A stretch of DNA of 64,000 nucleotides from JAOUJD01 sp963726405. Its GTDB lineage: Bacteria; Pseudomonadota; Gammaproteobacteria; Burkholderiales; Burkholderiaceae_F. Positions 8,495 through 16,384 of the stretch are shown here, piece after piece. Made by a program: the position numbers and the translations under genes. The stretch is from assembly GCA_963726405.1 (NCBI GenBank), contig CAVSCF010000005.1:682001-746000 (forward strand), written 5' to 3'. Position 1 is the first letter of the stretch. Each line of letters starts with the position of its first letter. The notes under the pieces are model-generated. The model had not been told where the DNA came from. It saw nothing but the letters and a program-made list of their open reading frames with translations, and ran no database searches.

Positions 8495-9472
8495 TCAGGC
8501 GAGCTGCTGTATTCCCGCCAGCACCCACCCGCCTCCGCGCACCGGCTTCGTAAGGTTCCAGACCTCCGAGACGCGCTCGATCTCCCCGTCGACGCGCAGC
8601 GTGCCGTCGAACTTCACGCTGGCGACGTGCTCGTCGGCCGAGGACTCGATGCCCAGGAGTTCTGCGTCGACGGACACGACTTCGGTCTTCGAGTGACCGG
8701 CACGCGCGCGCAGCTCATGGGTGAGGGCGATGAACATCTCATTGGTCGTGAACTCCGAAAGCTCGTCGAGATTGCCGGTGTCCCACGCCTGCTGCAGCTT
8801 GGCGTAGTGGCTCTTCGCAGCCGCCAGGAACGCCGGGACATCGAACCCCGCCGGCACCCCCCACTGTGTCGCGACGCGCTCGCCGCCCGGGCGGGAAAAC
8901 TCGTCCATCGCGGAGCCCGGCCGACCGCCGATGGTCGGCTCGATGCGCCGCTCCACCGGCGCCGGTGTCGGCGCGGGCGTGGTTTCGTACCCCATGTTCG
9001 TGTACGTGCCCGGCCCCCGCTGCGCGCCGGCCGCGCCGTAGGCGGGCTGCTGTGCCGGCCGCATCCGACGGATCACGAAGCCGACGATCAACATCAGGGC
9101 GAGGCCGATGAGAAGGATGGTCATGATCATCGCGAGGCCTTCACCGAGGCCGAGCCAAGAAGCGAGCGCCGCGATTCCGAGTCCGGCGGCCAGACCCATC
9201 AGCGCGCCTCGCCATGGGCTGCGCGGCGCCGCGGCCGCCGGCCCGGCGCCCGGGCGGGCTGCTGTCGCGGCGGCCGGCTGCTGCGCCGGGGCGGCCTGCG
9301 TTCCCGGTTGCTGCTGAGGTGTCTGAGCGGGCGGCGTCGCCTGCCGCTGCTGCACCGTGGGGGACTGCTTGCCGATACTGCGGCCACCGCCCAGACGGCG
9401 CTGCGCCTCGACGTCGAACGTGAAGCTTGCAGCCAGTGCACCGATCATCAGACCGGCGAGCAACTTCTTCAT
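8495..9472 (-). CDS. Tim44-domain membrane protein
   Basis: Membrane-anchored protein of 325 residues with a Tim44-like C-terminal domain. The start ATG 9472 has a clear GGAGG Shine-Dalgarno just upstream. It begins with a signal-like segment (MKKLLAGLMIGALAASFTF), then a Gln/Pro/Ala-rich linker (about residues 40-85), then two hydrophobic stretches (ALMGLAAGLGIAALASWLG and IMTILLIGLALMLIVGFVI, about residues 90-135). The last 130 residues (FLAAAKSHYAKLQQAWDTGN to the end WVLAGIQQLA) form the Tim44/NTF2-like fold. Bacterial relatives have no established function in import. It follows ubiE by 14 bp, so it is co-transcribed with it. Confidence 0.85.
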   Translation of the reverse strand: MKKLLAGLMIGALAASFTFDVEAQRRLGGGRSIGKQSPTVQQRQATPPAQTPQQQPGTQAAPAQQPAAATAARPGAGPAAAAPRSPWRGALMGLAAGLGIAALASWLGLGEGLAMIMTILLIGLALMLIVGFVIRRMRPAQQPAYGAAGAQRGPGTYTNMGYETTPAPTPAPVERRIEPTIGGRPGSAMDEFSRPGGERVATQWGVPAGFDVPAFLAAAKSHYAKLQQAWDTGNLDELSEFTTNEMFIALTHELRARAGHSKTEVVSVDAELLGIESSADEHVASVKFDGTLRVDGEIERVSEVWNLTKPVRGGGWVLAGIQQLA

Positions 9473-9486
9473 CGAACCTCCGGAAG

Positions 9487-10236
9487 TCAGTACTTGGTGC
9501 CGACGTGCAGGGCACATACGCCCGCCGTCAGGTTGAACCATTGGACGTGGTCGAAGCCGGCTTGTTCCATCAATTTCGCCAGTTCCTGCTGCGGCGGATG
9601 CATGCGGATCGACTCCGCGAGGTAGCGATAACTGTCGCTGTCGCCCGCGATCTTCCTGCCCAGCCACGGCAACACGTTGAACGAGTACGCATCGTAGAGC
9701 GGCGCGAGGGGCTGCCATATGCGGGAAAACTCCAGCACCAGCAACCGGCCACCGGGCTTCAGCACGCGCTGCATCTCCGCGAGCGCCTGGTCCTTGTGCG
9801 TCATGTTGCGCAGCCCGAAGGCCACCGAGACGAGATCGAAGTGCGCCGTCGGGAAGGGCAGCTTCTCGGCATCGCACTGCGCGAGCGGCAGCCGCAGCCC
9901 GGCGTCGAACAGTCGATCGCGCCCCACCGCCAGCATCGCACCGTTGATGTCGGTGAGCCAGACTTCGCCGCTGGCGCCAGCGCGCCGCGCAAAGGCCTTC
10001 GCGAGATCTCCCGTGCCTCCCGCGATGTCGAGCACCTTCATGCCGGGACGCACGTTGGCCTGGCGGACCGTGAATGCCTTCCAGATCCGATGCAGGCCGA
10101 CCGACATGACGTCGTTCATCACGTCGTACTTCGATGCGACGGAGTCGAAGACCCCCGCCACGTGCTGCGCCTTCTCCGCCTCGTCGACGGAGCGGAAACC
10201 GAAGTGCGTGGTGGAATCGCGCTGCTTGTCGTTCAT
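9487..10236 (-). CDS. ubiE: UbiE, ubiquinone/menaquinone C-methyltransferase
   Basis: SAM-dependent C-methyltransferase that methylates the demethoxyubiquinol/demethylmenaquinol ring. The 249-residue protein starts MNDKQRDSTTHFGFRSVDE and contains the UbiE signatures FDSVASKYDVMNDVMSVGLH, the SAM loop VLDIAGGTGDLA, and SVAFGLRNMTHKDQALAEM. The C-terminus NLTAGVCALHVGTKY is typical. The open frame continues far upstream, but ATG 10236 gives the exact family start. It sits between the DUF971 gene (37 bp upstream) and the Tim44-domain gene. Confidence 0.96.
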   Translation of the reverse strand: MNDKQRDSTTHFGFRSVDEAEKAQHVAGVFDSVASKYDVMNDVMSVGLHRIWKAFTVRQANVRPGMKVLDIAGGTGDLAKAFARRAGASGEVWLTDINGAMLAVGRDRLFDAGLRLPLAQCDAEKLPFPTAHFDLVSVAFGLRNMTHKDQALAEMQRVLKPGGRLLVLEFSRIWQPLAPLYDAYSFNVLPWLGRKIAGDSDSYRYLAESIRMHPPQQELAKLMEQAGFDHVQWFNLTAGVCALHVGTKY

Positions 10237-10273
10237 GGCGAAAGGATACGCGCGCGGCTCACGCCAGCCCTGA

Positions 10274-10687
10274 TCAATGGTGACCGCAGCCGCTGCCGCC
10301 CGCGGGCATGAACGCGGCGTTTTCAGGCGCGCCGGTTTCGCGGCTTGCGCCCGCTGCCTCGATCGCTGCGAGGTACTCGGCCCACATCCGTTCCTGGTTG
10401 ACGCCGAGTTCGTGGAGGTAATCCCACGAGTAGATGCCGCTCGTATGGCCGTCGGAGAACACCGGCTGGACCGCGTAATAGCCCACAGGCTGCAGCGCGG
10501 TGATGGTGACGTCCTTCTTGCCGACCTGCAGGGTCTCCTGCCCGGGCCCGTGCCCGCGGACTTCAGCCGACGGTGAGTAAACGCGCAGGAACTCGAAGGG
10601 CAGTCGGAACGTCGGTCCGTCGCTGTACTCGAGTTCGAGCACCCGCGACGCGGCGTGGAGCGTGATGCTGGTCGGCGTAGTGGACAC
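10274..10687 (-). CDS. DUF971 (GBBH-like N-terminal domain) protein
   Basis: Small soluble protein (about 137 residues) of the DUF971 family, which resembles the N-terminal domain of gamma-butyrobetaine hydroxylase. Recognisable segments are ITLHAASRVLELEYSDG, FRLPFEFLRVYSPSAEV and GIYSWDYLHELG. The tail is GGSGCGHH, a Cys/His cluster often seen in this family and possibly metal binding. No ATG precedes the domain; GTG 10687 is the best start, since the open frame further upstream runs through the tRNA gene. It is the first gene of the ubiE group and is commonly found beside ubiE in betaproteobacteria. Its molecular role is not established. Confidence 0.8.
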   Translation of the reverse strand: MSTTPTSITLHAASRVLELEYSDGPTFRLPFEFLRVYSPSAEVRGHGPGQETLQVGKKDVTITALQPVGYYAVQPVFSDGHTSGIYSWDYLHELGVNQERMWAEYLAAIEAAGASRETGAPENAAFMPAGGSGCGHH

Positions 10688-10739
10688 GTTGGGTGGTTGT
10701 CCGATGTAGGCCAGGCGAAGCAGGATGCTTCGCGGCGAA

Positions 10740-10816
10740 TGGCGCGCCCGGCGGGACTCGAACCCACGACCCCTGGCTTCGGAGGCCAGTACTCTATCCA
10801 TCTGAGCTACGGGCGC
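10740..10816 (-). tRNA. tRNA-Arg (anticodon CCG)
   Basis: Reading the minus strand, a seven-base acceptor stem GCGCCCG/CGGGCGC, D-arm AGCTCAGATGGATAGAG, anticodon arm CTGGC-CTCCGAA-GCCAG and T-arm GTGGG-TTCGAGT-CCCGC fold into a complete cloverleaf. The discriminator base is G and the 3' CCA is encoded. The anticodon loop gives CCG, reading CGG arginine codons, which are abundant in this high-GC genome. Confidence 0.97.
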
Positions 10817-11050
10817 ATGTCGACTGCCGCAGGCAATCGAAGCGAGGCCGAATGGTAGCGGTTTCTGCATCCCCCGTCCCCGCAACACCTCCCGAAACGC
10901 GAATGAAATCAAGGGCTCGCCCCGATCGGAATCGCGCCCCCGCTATACTTGAACGCTTGGCCGGATGCCTCGACACCGGTCCTGCAGTTCTCGCACACCA
11001 CATTGCCCAAACAGTCCGCCGCACATCGCTGCACAGGCCAGGAGCCACGC

Positions 11051-12190
11051 ATGTCCGACCAGCACAACGCCCTGATCAAGACGCCGCGTCAGTTGATTAC
11101 TGTCGTCATCCTCGCGTTCGTGGTGCCCGTGATCGTGATCATCCTGCTCGCGGTCTTCGTGACCGGCACCAAAACCGGCGGCGCGGGTTCGGATGCCATG
11201 ACGCCGGAGGCCATCGCGGACCGGCTGCGTCCTGTTGGCGTGGTGGCTCTGCAGCAAACCGGCGGAGCGCGGACTCTGCAGTCGGGCGAGGCGGTTTACC
11301 AGTCGGCATGCGTGGCCTGCCACGGCACCGGTGCAGCCGGCTCGCCGAAGCTCGGCGATACCGCGGCGTGGGGTCCCCGCCTGAAGCAGGGCTTCGATAC
11401 GCTCGTGACGCATGCTGTCGACGGCTTCAAGGCAATGCCAGCCAAAGGCGGCAACCCGGACCTCGATCCGATCGAAGTCGCCCGCGCGGTGGCCTTCATC
11501 GGCAACAAGTCGGGCGGAAAGTTCACCGAGCCCGCCGCACCTGCGGCGCCGGCGGCCGCCGTCGGCCCCGCCCGTACGGGGGAGCAGGTCGTCAAGCAGG
11601 TCTGCAGCGGATGCCATGACACCGGCAAGGGCGGCGCACCGAAGATAGGCGATCGCACGGCGTGGGCCAAGCGCGTTTCGAATGGACTGGATGCGGTCAC
11701 CGCCTCGGCCATCCGAGGCCACGCCGGCATGCCCGCTCGCGGCGGCATGGCGAACCTCACCGACCCTGAAATGAAGGCCGCTGTGCTCTACATGTTCAAC
11801 ACCGGCGGTGGATCGGCTTCCGCCCCAAGCGCGGCGGGCGCGACGGCGGCCGCTGCGGCCGCCGGGGCTTCGGCGCCACGAGCGGCTGCCGCTCCGGCAC
11901 CGGGCGGAGCCCCGGCTGCGGCCGCTGCGGCGGCGGGAGCGAGCGGCAAGCCGGATGGCGCCAAGGTCTACGCCGCAGGCTGCAACGCTTGCCATGCGAC
12001 CGGCGTGGCGGGCGCACCCAAGTTCGGCGATAAGGCGGCCTGGGCGCCCCGCATGCAGCAGGGCATCCCGGCGCTCACGGCATCTGTGATCAAAGGCAAG
12101 GGAGCCATGCCACCGAAGGGCGGGCAGGGCGGCGCCAGCGACGCGGAAATCCGCGCGGCAGTGGAGCACATCGTCGCCGCGGCGAAATAG
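11051..12190 (+). CDS. Membrane-anchored three-haem cytochrome c (c5-like repeats)
   Basis: Electron carrier of 379 residues anchored by an N-terminal membrane helix (LITVVILAFVVPVIVIILLAVFV) with the rest in the periplasm. Three cytochrome c5-like domains follow, each with one haem site: CVACHGTG, CSGCHDTG and CNACHATG. Each domain repeats the pattern AP/SPKxGDxxAW and ends with a conserved Met-containing segment (KAMPAKGG, AGMPARGG, GAMPPKGG) that supplies the likely axial methionine. Ala/Pro-rich linkers join the domains; the second linker is very Ala-rich. ATG 11051 was chosen over the upstream opening at 10949 because the anchor starts there. A TATACT hexamer at 10944-10949 could be its -10 box. 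Related betaproteobacterial proteins often have two domains. Confidence 0.9.
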   Translation: MSDQHNALIKTPRQLITVVILAFVVPVIVIILLAVFVTGTKTGGAGSDAMTPEAIADRLRPVGVVALQQTGGARTLQSGEAVYQSACVACHGTGAAGSPKLGDTAAWGPRLKQGFDTLVTHAVDGFKAMPAKGGNPDLDPIEVARAVAFIGNKSGGKFTEPAAPAAPAAAVGPARTGEQVVKQVCSGCHDTGKGGAPKIGDRTAWAKRVSNGLDAVTASAIRGHAGMPARGGMANLTDPEMKAAVLYMFNTGGGSASAPSAAGATAAAAAAGASAPRAAAAPAPGGAPAAAAAAAGASGKPDGAKVYAAGCNACHATGVAGAPKFGDKAAWAPRMQQGIPALTASVIKGKGAMPPKGGQGGASDAEIRAAVEHIVAAAK

Positions 12191-12205
12191 CGGCTTCGGC
12201 ATCCA

Positions 12206-12235
12206 TGAAAACGGGCGCCGTGGCGCCCGTTTTCA
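12206..12235. terminator. Bidirectional terminator between convergent genes
   Basis: Perfect inverted repeat TGAAAACGGGCGCC ... GGCGCCCGTTTTCA around a two-base centre. The A-rich and T-rich flanks give a U-tract on either strand. It lies between the stop of the three-haem cytochrome gene and the stop of the anti-sigma gene, so it can end both transcripts. Confidence 0.85.
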
Positions 12236-12251
12236 TTTGCGTGTACCGCCC

Positions 12252-13004
12252 CTACGGATTCAGTTGCTGGTACACGCCCCGCGCGATCTTCTGCAGTTCC
12301 CCCCGCTCGATGTCGCCGGCGAGGGCGTATCCGAAGGGTCCGTCGATCCAGTAGAACACGCGCGCACCCTGGTCCTCGCTGAAGCGGAACGACGTTTCGG
12401 AGTTGTTCGCTTCGCGCTTGACGAGGAGCGAGAGCCGCTTTCCTTGCGCGTTTTCGTACATCAGCAACGCGAGCGGCGCCGGATCGCGGCGATCCGTTGG
12501 GGGCAGCAGGCGGCCACCGAGCAACTGGTAGCCGAAGGCTGCGAGCGACGGGGTGCGCAGAGGCGCATCCAGGCGCTTGGACAGCCAGGCGATCAGATGC
12601 TTCTCCTCGGCGGCCGTCACCTCCACCGGGTGACGCACCTCGGGAACATACGCAACGTGAGCGAGAGCGGCTTCACGGGCAATCGTGATGGGACCACTTG
12701 CTCCGCCTTGCCAGCTGCGCCAGCCGAACCCGATGCCGACACCGAGCACGAGCGTGGCCGCGAGCGCCAGCCACTGCGAAGCGTTGGCTGCACGACGCGG
12801 CGGACGAACGTCGAGGGCGTGCGGCTCGGCGAGCACGGAATCGTAAAGCGCGTGCAGTCCGACGTTCTGTTCCAGGTAAGCGCGCACGCGCCTGGTGGCC
12901 TCGGAGTCCTCCGCGAGCCAGCGTTCGACCTCGCCCCGTTCCTCGTCGGTCAACGCATTGTCGACATACGCGTGCAGCAATTCGTCGGTCAATGATTGGT
13001 TCAT
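12252..13004 (-). CDS. Transmembrane anti-sigma factor
   Basis: Single-pass membrane regulator of 250 residues predicted to hold the co-encoded ECF sigma factor. The N-terminal cytosolic part (LTDELLHAYVDNALTDEERG) is the usual anti-sigma helical bundle, but it lacks the HxxxCxxC zinc motif, so it is a non-ZAS type. One membrane helix (ASQWLALAATLVLGVGIGFGW, about residues 75-95) is followed by a periplasmic domain of about 150 residues. Its ATG overlaps the stop of the sigma gene (ATGA), so the two are translationally coupled, the standard ECF/anti-sigma arrangement. Confidence 0.88.
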   Translation of the reverse strand: MNQSLTDELLHAYVDNALTDEERGEVERWLAEDSEATRRVRAYLEQNVGLHALYDSVLAEPHALDVRPPRRAANASQWLALAATLVLGVGIGFGWRSWQGGASGPITIAREAALAHVAYVPEVRHPVEVTAAEEKHLIAWLSKRLDAPLRTPSLAAFGYQLLGGRLLPPTDRRDPAPLALLMYENAQGKRLSLLVKREANNSETSFRFSEDQGARVFYWIDGPFGYALAGDIERGELQKIARGVYQQLNP

Positions 13005-13534
13005 TTCACACGTCTCAGAGGCGACGGCCGGTCTGCGCCGGCCGTGCCCGCTTCCATCAGGATGCGCAGCCGCTCGCGGCCGCGCGACAAGCGCGACATC
13101 ACGGTTCCCATCGGGACCCCGAGCACCTCCGATGCCTCGGCGTAGCTGAACTGTTCGAGCCCCACCAGGAGGAGCACTTCACGCTGCTCCTCGGGCAACA
13201 AGGAAAGCGCCCGAGCCAACTCGGCAAGCACAACGCCCGTCTCGACGGAGGTCGCGGTCGCGGCGCCCACGTCTTCCACGACGAGGTCGTCCAGCGATAC
13301 CGTCGGGCGACTTCGGCGTGTGCCGTTGACGAACACGTTGTGCATCACCGTGAACATCCACGCGCGCAGATCGGTCCCCGGCTGCCAGAGCACGCGCTTG
13401 CTCCATGCGCGCTCCAGCGTGTCCTGGGTGAGGTCGTCCGCGGCTTCACGGTTGCCGGTGAGTGCCCGGGCGTAGCGCCGCAGCCGGGGCACCACTGCCT
13501 CGAGATCAGACGCGCCGAACGACGACTCCGCCAA
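13001..13534 (-). CDS. ECF-type RNA polymerase sigma factor (RpoE-like)
   Basis: Extracytoplasmic-function sigma factor of 177 residues. Region 2 is visible at residues about 15-80 (RRYARALTGNREAADDLTQD and RAWMFTVMHNVFVNGTRR). Region 4 is at about 115-165 (LSLLPEEQREVLLLVGLEQF, SYAEASEVLGVPMGTVMSRL), including the helix-turn-helix. The final SRGRERL is typical. The gene precedes its anti-sigma partner. The COG4315 lipoprotein 45 bp upstream on the same strand may be co-transcribed, but the regulon cannot be read from the sequence. Confidence 0.93.
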   Translation of the reverse strand: MAESSFGASDLEAVVPRLRRYARALTGNREAADDLTQDTLERAWSKRVLWQPGTDLRAWMFTVMHNVFVNGTRRSRPTVSLDDLVVEDVGAATATSVETGVVLAELARALSLLPEEQREVLLLVGLEQFSYAEASEVLGVPMGTVMSRLSRGRERLRILMEAGTAGADRPSPLRRVK

Positions 13535-13579
13535 TTCGATCTCCGACTGCCTGCGCTGGCCCGGGCTGGCCGGTTCCGA

Positions 13580-13969
13580 TCAGGGACGCGCGACGCGCCA
13601 GGCGTTGTTGAAGCCGTCGCCGGTCTTGTCGCCCGGCTTGCTGTCTTTGATCCACAGGTACAGCGGCTTGCCTTTGTAGGCCCACTGCTTGGCGCCATCA
13701 TCGCGCGTGACCACCGTGTAGTCGCCCGAAGGCTTCGAATCGGCGGTCGCCATCAGCGGCGGCCAGTTGGTGGCGCAGGGACCGTTGCAGACGCTCTTGC
13801 CGCTGCCTGCCGCATCCTTGTCGAACGTGTAAAGCGTCATTCCGGCGCTGTTGGTCAGCACACCGTCCGCCGTCTTCGTCGGCGCAGCGGGGGTCGACCC
13901 CATCATGCCCTCCATGGTCGAGCAGGCAGACAGCACAACGGCGGCAAGAATGATCAGAAAACGGCGCAT
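13580..13969 (-). CDS. COG4315 secreted-repeat lipoprotein
   Basis: Small lipoprotein (129 residues) carrying two copies of the secreted repeat of unknown function (Lipoprotein_15 family). The signal peptide ends at the lipobox in MRRFLIILAAVVLSAC. The first repeat contains GMTLYTFDKD and SVCNGPCATNWPPL, and the second KGKPLYLWIKD and DGFNNAWRVARP. Start ATG 13969 is preceded by AGGAG. The function of the family is not known. It lies immediately upstream of the ECF sigma gene and could belong to the same envelope-stress unit. Confidence 0.88.
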   Translation of the reverse strand: MRRFLIILAAVVLSACSTMEGMMGSTPAAPTKTADGVLTNSAGMTLYTFDKDAAGSGKSVCNGPCATNWPPLMATADSKPSGDYTVVTRDDGAKQWAYKGKPLYLWIKDSKPGDKTGDGFNNAWRVARP

Positions 13970-14049
13970 GAAGCTCTCCTTCTGGTTGAGTGACATGGGA
14001 GCGAACGCGGCGACCCCCAAAGTTATTCCCTCTTCCGGGACTCCGGCCA

Positions 14050-16074
14050 TCAGATTTCCTGCGGATCGACCTCGATCTGCCACCGGATCCTGCTCCGCTT
14101 TGCACGGAGCCCCTCCATCCAGGCCCGCAGGAAGGACTGCAGTGGCCCACGGCGGTCCGCTTCGACGAGCAGTTGCGCGCGCTCCACGCCGGCGAGCCGC
14201 TGAAGGGCCATCGGCACCGGGTCGAACACGCGCACATCGGGTTCGGCCGGCGCTTCGTCGCGCGCCGCACGCAGGAACCCGAGCGCGGCATCCATCGTTC
14301 GTCCTTCGGCGGTGAGCAGCGCCTGGTGTGTGAAGGGCGGCATGTTCGCGGAGCGGCGCTCGGCAAGCTGACCATCGGCGAAGGCCGCGTAATCGTGGCG
14401 CGCAAGCGCCGCGAAGAGCGGGTGTGCCGGGAAACGGGTCTGCAGCAGGACGCGGCTCGCGTGTCCTCCGCGCCCCGCACGGCCAGCGACCTGCACCAGC
14501 GTCGAGAACAATCGCTCGGGCGCGCGGAAATCATGCGACGCCAGTTGCCCGTCCGGATTGAGGACGACGACGAGCGCGACGTCCTGGAAGTCGTGCCCCT
14601 TCGCGATCATCTGGGTTCCGACGAGGACATCGACTTCGCCCGCGTGGACCGCATCGAAGGCCTGCTCCGCGGCGTGCCTCTTGCGCGTCGAGTCCCGATC
14701 GATCCGCATCACGCGCGCCGAGGGCAGCATTTCGCGCAGCAATTCCTCGATGCGCTGAGTGCCGTGCCCGACGCCATGCAGCGCCTGGTTGCCGCAGGTC
14801 GGGCAGGCCTGCGGTACCCGCTCCGTGAAGCCGCAGTGATGGCAGCGCAGCGTGCGATCGGTCTTGTGGAAGACGGTGAAGGTCGAGCACTGCGAACAGC
14901 GGGACAGCCAGCCACAGGCCTCGCAGGCCACGACCGGCGCATATCCGCGCCGGTTCAGGAAGACGAGCGATTGCCTGCCTGCCTCCAGTGTGGTGGCGAG
15001 AGCCTTGGCGACCGGCGGGGCAATGGCGGAACTCGCCTTCGCATCCGGCGATCGCAGGTCGACGAGTTCGATCGCGGGCGGGTCCGCGTCTTCGTCCACC
15101 GCGCGCTGCGTCAGACGGAGCAGGCCGTAGCGGCCCGACTGCGCGGCGGCCCATGTTTCGAGCGAGGGCGTCGCCGAGCCGAGCACCACTGGAATCCCGA
15201 GCATCTGTCCCCGCTTGACGGCGAGATCTCGCGCCGAGTACCGCACGCCCTCGCCGGCCTTGTATGAGGGGTCATGCTCCTCGTCGACCACGATCAGGGC
15301 GAGCGCCGGCAGCGACGCGAACACCGCGAGCCGCGTTCCGACCACGATGCGAGCCCGTCGTTCATGGGCGGCAAGCCAGGCCGCGGATCGCTCACCATCG
15401 GGCAGGCCGCTGTGCAGTGTGACCACGCCTGCCTGGCCGAAGCGCGCGCGCAGAAGCGCTTCGAGTTGGGGTGTCAGATTGATTTCCGGCACCAGCAGCA
15501 GGACCTGGGAACGGGCATCGGAGCGCAGCCGGTCGTCGATCGCACGCAGGTACACCTCGGTCTTGCCGCTGCCGGTGATGCCGAACAGCAGATGCACTCC
15601 AAAGCCGCGTGCGCCTACGAGGACGTCGACCGCCTTCTGCTGCTCGCCATTGAGTTGCCGGTCGGATGCGCCTGCCCCCGGGGCAGGCGTGGGCCCGGCC
15701 CGGCGAAGGCGAGCGAGGGTCTGCACGAAGCGCGGACCCGGCTTCACGCGCAGCAACGGTGGAAGGGCAGGCAGTACGACTTCACCCCAGGGCTGCTGGT
15801 AGTAGTCCGAGGCGAAGTGGGTGAAGTCGAGCCAGTGCCGATCCAGCGGCACCACCTCGTCGATGACGCGACTGACGTACTTCAAGCGTTTCGCATCGAC
15901 CGCCGTGGTGTCGCTCACATCCACGATCAATCCGGGCTGCGATCGTCGGCCTACCGGCACCAGGCAGACCTGCCCCGCGAGCGCGTTGTCGACTACCAAG
16001 GTGTAGTCGAGCGGCTGCGGGATCGGAACATCGACGACGACGCGGGCGTAGCGAGTCGCGAGGGTCGTCATCAT
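14050..16074 (-). CDS. priA: PriA, primosomal replication restart helicase
   Basis: Superfamily 2 DNA helicase (674 residues) that reloads the replisome at stalled forks. Visible motifs are the Walker A loop GITGSGKTEVYL, the DEEH box (VVDEEHDPSYK), helicase motifs in VVLGSATPSLETW and VAGRAGRGGHASRV, and the zinc-binding block with paired cysteines (CEACGWLSRCSQC and CHHCGF...CPTCG). Two adjacent ATGs (16074, 16071) are possible starts. The N-terminal 3'-OH-binding domain is present, and the length is slightly below the E. coli enzyme. The upstream intergenic region carries DnaA-box-like sequences. Confidence 0.97.
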   Translation of the reverse strand: MMTTLATRYARVVVDVPIPQPLDYTLVVDNALAGQVCLVPVGRRSQPGLIVDVSDTTAVDAKRLKYVSRVIDEVVPLDRHWLDFTHFASDYYQQPWGEVVLPALPPLLRVKPGPRFVQTLARLRRAGPTPAPGAGASDRQLNGEQQKAVDVLVGARGFGVHLLFGITGSGKTEVYLRAIDDRLRSDARSQVLLLVPEINLTPQLEALLRARFGQAGVVTLHSGLPDGERSAAWLAAHERRARIVVGTRLAVFASLPALALIVVDEEHDPSYKAGEGVRYSARDLAVKRGQMLGIPVVLGSATPSLETWAAAQSGRYGLLRLTQRAVDEDADPPAIELVDLRSPDAKASSAIAPPVAKALATTLEAGRQSLVFLNRRGYAPVVACEACGWLSRCSQCSTFTVFHKTDRTLRCHHCGFTERVPQACPTCGNQALHGVGHGTQRIEELLREMLPSARVMRIDRDSTRKRHAAEQAFDAVHAGEVDVLVGTQMIAKGHDFQDVALVVVLNPDGQLASHDFRAPERLFSTLVQVAGRAGRGGHASRVLLQTRFPAHPLFAALARHDYAAFADGQLAERRSANMPPFTHQALLTAEGRTMDAALGFLRAARDEAPAEPDVRVFDPVPMALQRLAGVERAQLLVEADRRGPLQSFLRAWMEGLRAKRSRIRWQIEVDPQEI

Positions 16075-16146
16075 TGTCAGGAAAGACGTGAAGGAATCAG
16101 GCTAAGTCCCTGAAACGAAAGGAGCCCAAAAAACAGGGCGCGACAC

Positions 16147-16342
16147 TGTGGATAACTTTGTGGAAAACATGCTCGGACCCCGCCGAAACCCGCATGGGAA
16201 TTGGACCCATCCGGAATGCGGATGGAATGGCGGCAAGAGCGGACCTTTAGTAATCAAGGGGTTACGAGCAACGCGAAGAAAAGCCGGAAAATCTTTCCCA
16301 AAGCGGGCGGCGAACCGAGGGAAGCCTGGCTTTTGTGAATAA
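16147..16342. promoter_or_regulatory. DnaA-box-like sites in the 310-bp priA-hemE intergenic region
   Basis: The gap between the priA start (16074) and the hemE stop (16385) holds no convincing gene. It contains TGTGGATAA at 16147-16155, a perfect DnaA box, then TGTGGAAAA at 16159-16167 (one mismatch, same orientation, 12 bp start-to-start) and TGTGAATAA at 16334-16342 (one mismatch). A small frame of 81 residues across the region has no family-like features. The sites could regulate priA through DnaA or act as DnaA-titrating sites. Function is inferred only from the matches. Confidence 0.45.
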
Positions 16343-16384
16343 GTCAAGTCCGCAGCGTCGCGTGCCCGCGGCCGAAGTGACTAC

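Noticed and set aside
10274..10912. 212-residue form of the DUF971 protein
   Set aside because: The extra N-terminus is translated through tRNA-Arg; GTG 10687 is used instead.
16102..16347. 81-residue minus-strand frame upstream of priA
   Set aside because: Composition is unlike neighbouring proteins and it has no recognisable motif; the region carries DnaA-box-like sites instead.
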